A DNA stretch of 64,000 bases from an uncultured Oscillospiraceae bacterium (GTDB lineage: Bacteria > Bacillota > Clostridia > Oscillospirales > Oscillospiraceae). The stretch is taken from assembly GCA_934561515.1 (NCBI GenBank), contig CAKTGM010000005.1, positions 1 to 64,000 on the forward strand, written 5' to 3'. Positions within the stretch are counted from its first letter, which is position 1. Every line of letters starts with the position of its first letter. The notes below the pieces were generated by a model. It was not told where the DNA came from, did not search any database, and worked only from the letters and a program-made list of their open reading frames with translations. Below, in pieces: positions 60,532 to 64,000 of the stretch. Made by a program: the position numbers and the translations under genes.

Positions 60532-61775
60532 AAAAAGAACACTTCCTGCAAAGCGAAGGCTTTAAGTCCGTCGCGGCGTCCGTCCTCTCGATCCTGATCG
60601 GTCTTGCCGTGGGCAGCATCGTCATCATCGTCGTGGGTCTCACGAGCCCCAACCTCTCGCTTTCCTCGGCGTGGGACGGCATCCGCATCGTCTTCGGCGG
60701 CCTCTTCTCCACGGGCCGCAGCGCCTCCGGCGCGCTCACGTGGGGCTTTAACCCGACAAACATCGGCAATATGCTCTTTAGAGCCGCCCCGCTCATCATG
60801 ACGGGTCTTTCCGTCGGCATGGCGTATAAGACCGGCCTTTTCAACATCGGCGCGCCGGGCCAGTACCTCATGGGCACGCTCGTCTCGCTCTCCATCGCCC
60901 TCGGCCTTCCGTCCGAGACGATGTCTACCACGCTCATCTGGCTGCTCGCCTTCCTCGGCGGCACGCTCGCAGGCGCGCTCTGGGGCGCGATCCCCGGCCT
61001 CTTTAAGGCGCTGCTCAACATCAACGAGGTGCTCGCCTGCATCATGACGAACTGGATCGCGGCGAACCTCGTCACATGGCTCTTTGACATCAGCAGCTTC
61101 AAGAACGTCACCGAGTCCACCAAGACCGGCTACATCTATAAGACGACCTACAACGGCGTTGCCACGGCGAAGATGGGCCTTGACAAGCTCTTCCCGAACT
61201 CTCAGGTCAACGGCGGCATCCTCATCGCCATCGTCTTTGCCATCGGCGTTTATGTGATGATGAGCAAGACGACCTTCGGCTACCAGCTCAAGGCCTGCGG
61301 CTCCAACCGCCATGCCGCGCGCTATGCCGGTATCGCCGACAAACGCAACATTGTGCTCTCCATGGCCATCGCCGGCGGACTGAGTGCGGCGGGCGCTTCG
61401 CTCTACTACCTCTCCGGCAATACGGAGTTCTTCTGGTCGACGTACCAGTCCCTCCCCGGCATCGGCTTCAACGGCATCCCCGTTGCGATGCTCGCCTCCT
61501 GCAACCCCATCGGCATCATCTTCACGGCGATCTTCATGTCGACGCTCGATATCTCCGGCTTGCAGCTGACGAATCTGACGGCCTACAACGAGTACATTAC
61601 GAACGTCATCATCGCCGTCATCGTCTACCTCAGCGCCTTCTCGCTGCTCATCAAGATGTGGATCGGCAAGCTCGGCAAGAAGCAGGACGACGGCGCGGAC
61701 GCCAACGCAGAGCCCGCGGCTCCCGCACCGGCCGCTGTACCGGCTGAAACCGAGAAAGGAGGCGACGCGAAATGA
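60528..61775 (+). CDS. Nucleoside ABC transporter permease (NupP-like)
   Basis: A 415-residue BPD_transp_2 permease with about nine or ten helices and the conserved INEVLACIMTNWIAANL and GYQLKACGSNRHAARYAGI regions. It ends in an Ala/Pro/Glu-rich tail. Its start overlaps the ATPase gene stop (ATGA), and its own stop overlaps the next gene. Confidence 0.92.
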   Translation: MKKEHFLQSEGFKSVAASVLSILIGLAVGSIVIIVVGLTSPNLSLSSAWDGIRIVFGGLFSTGRSASGALTWGFNPTNIGNMLFRAAPLIMTGLSVGMAYKTGLFNIGAPGQYLMGTLVSLSIALGLPSETMSTTLIWLLAFLGGTLAGALWGAIPGLFKALLNINEVLACIMTNWIAANLVTWLFDISSFKNVTESTKTGYIYKTTYNGVATAKMGLDKLFPNSQVNGGILIAIVFAIGVYVMMSKTTFGYQLKACGSNRHAARYAGIADKRNIVLSMAIAGGLSAAGASLYYLSGNTEFFWSTYQSLPGIGFNGIPVAMLASCNPIGIIFTAIFMSTLDISGLQLTNLTAYNEYITNVIIAVIVYLSAFSLLIKMWIGKLGKKQDDGADANAEPAAPAPAAVPAETEKGGDAK

Positions 61776-62803
61776 CATTCCTCATCCAGCAAACGCTCAT
61801 TTATGCCGTCCCCCTGATGATCGTGGCGCTTGCGGGCGTGTTCGCCGAGCGCAGCGGTATCATCAACCTCGCGCTTGAAGGTATCATGGTCTTCGGCGCG
61901 TTCATCGGCGTTTGGTTCGTGCGCATTTTGCAGACGAGCGACGCCATCCTCTCCCTCAAGCAGAGCGGCAACTGGGTCGCGCTTCAGGGCGTGGAGCTGC
62001 TCACGATGCTGGTGGCGGCGGCCTTCGGCGCGCTGTTCTCCCTGCTTCTGAGCTTTGCCTCCATCAACCTGCGCGCCGACCAGACCATCGGCGGCACGGC
62101 GCTCAACCTGATGGCTCCCGCGCTGGTGCTGTTCTTCATCCGCATCATCGCCAACCAGAATACGCTGCAGATGCTCACGGGCGACGCGGCGAGCTGGTTC
62201 ATGATCAAAAAGTCGACGCTCGGCATCGACAAGAGCACGGACCTCGGCTTCTTTGGCGAGACCTTCATCAACAAGGTCTACCTTGCGACCTATATCTGCA
62301 TCCTGCTCTTCATCATCCTGTCGATCCTGCTCTACAAGACGCGCTTTGGCCTGCGCCTGCGCGCTTGCGGCGAAAACCCGCAGGCGGCGGACTCGCTGGG
62401 CATCAACGTCTATAAGATGCGCTACGCGGGCACGACCATCTCCGGTGCGCTCGCGGGCATGGGCGGCTTCGTCTATGCGCTGACGACCGCGAACTGCGCC
62501 TCGAACGGCGATGTGGCGGGCTTCGGCTTCCTTGCCCTGGCCGTTATGATCTTCGGCAACTGGAAGCCTGTGAACATCGCGCTTTCCTCGCTGCTGTTCG
62601 GCCTTTTCAAGTGCATCGCGGCAAGCTACGGCAGCATCGACATCAACGGAGACGGTGTTTATATGCTCGCGGAGATCGGCGTCAGCGCCCACTTCTACCG
62701 TATGCTGCCCTACATCGTTACGCTGCTCGTGCTGGCGTTCACGTCCAAGAGCTCCCGCGCGCCCAAGGCAGAGGGCATCCCCTACGACAAGGGCCAGCGT
62801 TAA
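61772..62803 (+). CDS. Nucleoside ABC transporter permease (NupQ-like)
   Basis: A 343-residue BPD_transp_2 permease, the partner of the preceding one, with AERSGIINLALEGIMVFGAF, FGLRLRACGENPQAADSLGINVYKMRY and GAGGFVYAL-like segments. The genes ATPase-permease-permease with the BMP protein form a complete importer. Confidence 0.92.
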   Translation: MTFLIQQTLIYAVPLMIVALAGVFAERSGIINLALEGIMVFGAFIGVWFVRILQTSDAILSLKQSGNWVALQGVELLTMLVAAAFGALFSLLLSFASINLRADQTIGGTALNLMAPALVLFFIRIIANQNTLQMLTGDAASWFMIKKSTLGIDKSTDLGFFGETFINKVYLATYICILLFIILSILLYKTRFGLRLRACGENPQAADSLGINVYKMRYAGTTISGALAGMGGFVYALTTANCASNGDVAGFGFLALAVMIFGNWKPVNIALSSLLFGLFKCIAASYGSIDINGDGVYMLAEIGVSAHFYRMLPYIVTLLVLAFTSKSSRAPKAEGIPYDKGQR

Positions 62804-62812
62804 ATGCAAATC

Positions 62813-62847
62813 AAAAAAGCGGTATGGCTGTGCCATACCGCTTTTTG
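62813..62847 (+). terminator. Terminator after the nucleoside transporter operon
   Basis: AAAAGCGGTATGGC and GCCATACCGCTTTT arms with a very short loop, then a T-run. Confidence 0.9.
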
Positions 62848-62868
62848 GCAAAATGAAGGAGAAAACAT

Positions 62869-63330
62869 ATGGAGATCAGAGAGATTACGACGGCGGGGGG
62901 AAAGCGGCGCATCGCGCGTTTCATTTTAGAATCGCTGCCCGACTGGTTCGGTATCCCGGAGGCGCGTGAGGAATACATCGAAAAGAGTGCCAAGCAGCCG
63001 TTTTTTGCCGCGTTCGACGGCGAAAATACCGTCGGCTTCCTCTGCCTTGCCGAAACGGGAAAGGACACGGCGGAGCTCTGCGTCATGGGCGTTCTGAAAG
63101 AGCAGCACCGCCGCGGCGTCGGCAAAGCGCTCTTTGTCGCGGCGAAGCGGCGGGCGAAGGAACTCGGCTACTCCTTCTTGCAGGTCAAGACCGTGCAGAT
63201 GGGAAAGAATCCCGAGTACGACGCGACAAACCGCTTCTACCTCGCCCTCGGCTTTCGTGAGTTTGAGGTGTTCCCGACGCTCTGGGACGAGTGGAACCCA
63301 TGCCAGATCTACGTGATGAGCCTCAAATAA
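62869..63330 (+). CDS. GNAT-family N-acetyltransferase
   Basis: A 153-residue acetyltransferase with the acetyl-CoA motif LKEQHRRGVGKALFVAAKRRAKELGY and a C-terminal NRFYLALGFREFEVFPTLWDEWNPCQIYV. The acceptor is unknown. An AATGAAGGAGAAA site precedes the ATG. Confidence 0.85.
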   Translation: MEIREITTAGGKRRIARFILESLPDWFGIPEAREEYIEKSAKQPFFAAFDGENTVGFLCLAETGKDTAELCVMGVLKEQHRRGVGKALFVAAKRRAKELGYSFLQVKTVQMGKNPEYDATNRFYLALGFREFEVFPTLWDEWNPCQIYVMSLK

Positions 63331-63396
63331 AAATATACGGAACTTTTTCCGGCCGTTTTGCGTCCAAGGAAGCAGAAGAACAGGGGAGGGAAGCAT

Positions 63397-64000
63397 ATGA
63401 CCGTCCGCGAACCAAAAAAACGTTCCGATCTGCGCCTGAAGCTCGGCGGCGCGTATTTCAGCGCGCGGCGCAGACTCGCATGGCTTTCCATGCGGAAGCA
63501 TTTTGCGCGCGAGCGCAGCGGAGAGAGCCTTTCGTATCAGGCATTTTCCCACCATACGCCGCTCATGCGAAAGCTCAAGGACGTCGATATGCAGCTCCAG
63601 CGCAGCAAGGTGACAAATCTCCGCCTCGCCTGCGCGCGGCTCGACGGGCTTTTGCTGCATCCGGGCGAAACGATGAGCTACTGGTATCTCATCGGAAAGC
63701 CGACGGCGGGGAAGGGGTATCTTCCCGGTATGATCCTGCGCAACGGCAAATTTCTCGCCGCAACGGGCGGCGGGCTCTGCCAGCTCTCAAACCTCATCTA
63801 CTGGATGACGCTGCACACGCCGCTCACGGTCGTCGAGCGCCACCGCCACGGCTACGACGTTTTTCCCGACGCGGACCGGACGCAGCCCTTCGGCAGCGGT
63901 GCGACCTGCTTTTACCCCTACCTTGACCTGATGATCCGCAACGACACGCAGGAGACCTATCAGCTGCGCGTCCGCGTCGGCGAAACGGACCTTGAGGGCG
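63397..64000 (+). CDS. VanW-family protein, N-terminal part (cut by window edge)
   Basis: About 201 residues are visible before the window ends. The VanW domain shows KVTNLRLACARLDGLLLHPGETMSYWYLIGKPTAGKGYLPGMIL and the GGGLCQLSNLIYWMTLHTPLTVVERHRH signature. The family is named for a glycopeptide-resistance cluster gene, but its activity is not well defined. No van genes lie near. GGGGAGGG precedes the ATG. Confidence 0.85.
   Translation, partial: MTVREPKKRSDLRLKLGGAYFSARRRLAWLSMRKHFARERSGESLSYQAFSHHTPLMRKLKDVDMQLQRSKVTNLRLACARLDGLLLHPGETMSYWYLIGKPTAGKGYLPGMILRNGKFLAATGGGLCQLSNLIYWMTLHTPLTVVERHRHGYDVFPDADRTQPFGSGATCFYPYLDLMIRNDTQETYQLRVRVGETDLEG

Noticed and set aside
1..64000. CRISPR arrays, insertion sequences or rRNA genes.
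   Set aside because: No regularly spaced direct repeats, transposase-like proteins or rRNA sequences were seen.

Overview
The window looks like chromosomal DNA of a high-GC, spore-forming, anaerobic member of the Clostridia, probably of the Oscillospirales/Oscillospiraceae kind. The reasons are a spoVAC sporulation gene, a glutamate fermentation operon of the 2-hydroxyglutarate type with a sodium-pumping glutaconyl-CoA decarboxylase, T-box control of an aminoacyl-tRNA synthetase, and a NiaR-type niacin regulator. The assignment is inferred from gene content; no 16S rRNA gene is present.

Layout. 1-6.5 kb holds housekeeping genes: ileS (cut by the window edge) with its T-box leader, hemW with a 2[4Fe-4S] ferredoxin, a solitary spoVAC with a forespore-type (sigma-G) promoter, a small P-loop protein, pgi and a D-Ala-D-Ala carboxypeptidase. 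A tRNA-Gly(CCC) at 6.64 kb is followed by a gene-free stretch rich in inverted repeats (6.75-7.0 kb). 7-15.4 kb holds a polysaccharide deacetylase, an SDR reductase, dut, a membrane protein, recR-rpe, folA, thyA, an Asp/Glu-family racemase, a uridine-phosphorylase-like gene and a HAD phosphatase.

15.5-30.0 kb is a compact, one-strand phage-like cluster that follows the gene order of the Bacillus subtilis PBSX element: terminase, portal, protease, decoration, capsid, connectors, sheath, tube, tail-assembly chaperone, LysM protein, hub, spike, gp25-like, gpJ-like, gpI-like, XhlA/holin-like proteins and an M15 endolysin. The chaperone gene carries a very clear -1 ribosomal frameshift signal. I see no integrase, repressor, replication gene, tail fibre or normal-sized tape measure. 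The cluster could be a domesticated DNA-packaging particle or gene transfer agent, or a decayed prophage.

30.2-39.7 kb encodes the whole route from 2-hydroxyglutarate to crotonyl-CoA: glutaconate CoA-transferase (gctAB), the dehydratase and its activator (hgdCAB), and the biotin-dependent decarboxylase (gcdA plus a second transcription unit, gcdDCB). 40-47.9 kb, on the minus strand, is an oligopeptide ABC transporter whose binding protein and one permease are unusually large. It is followed by an M3 oligopeptidase, an MFS exporter and an M18 aminopeptidase, a set consistent with peptide and amino-acid feeding.

53.2-62.8 kb is a salvage and uptake region: deoC-deoD-nucleoside kinase; niaR followed by an EIIC-like membrane protein with a large palindromic operator next to its promoter; and a BMP-type nucleoside ABC transporter. 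The window ends with a GNAT acetyltransferase and the start of a VanW-family protein.
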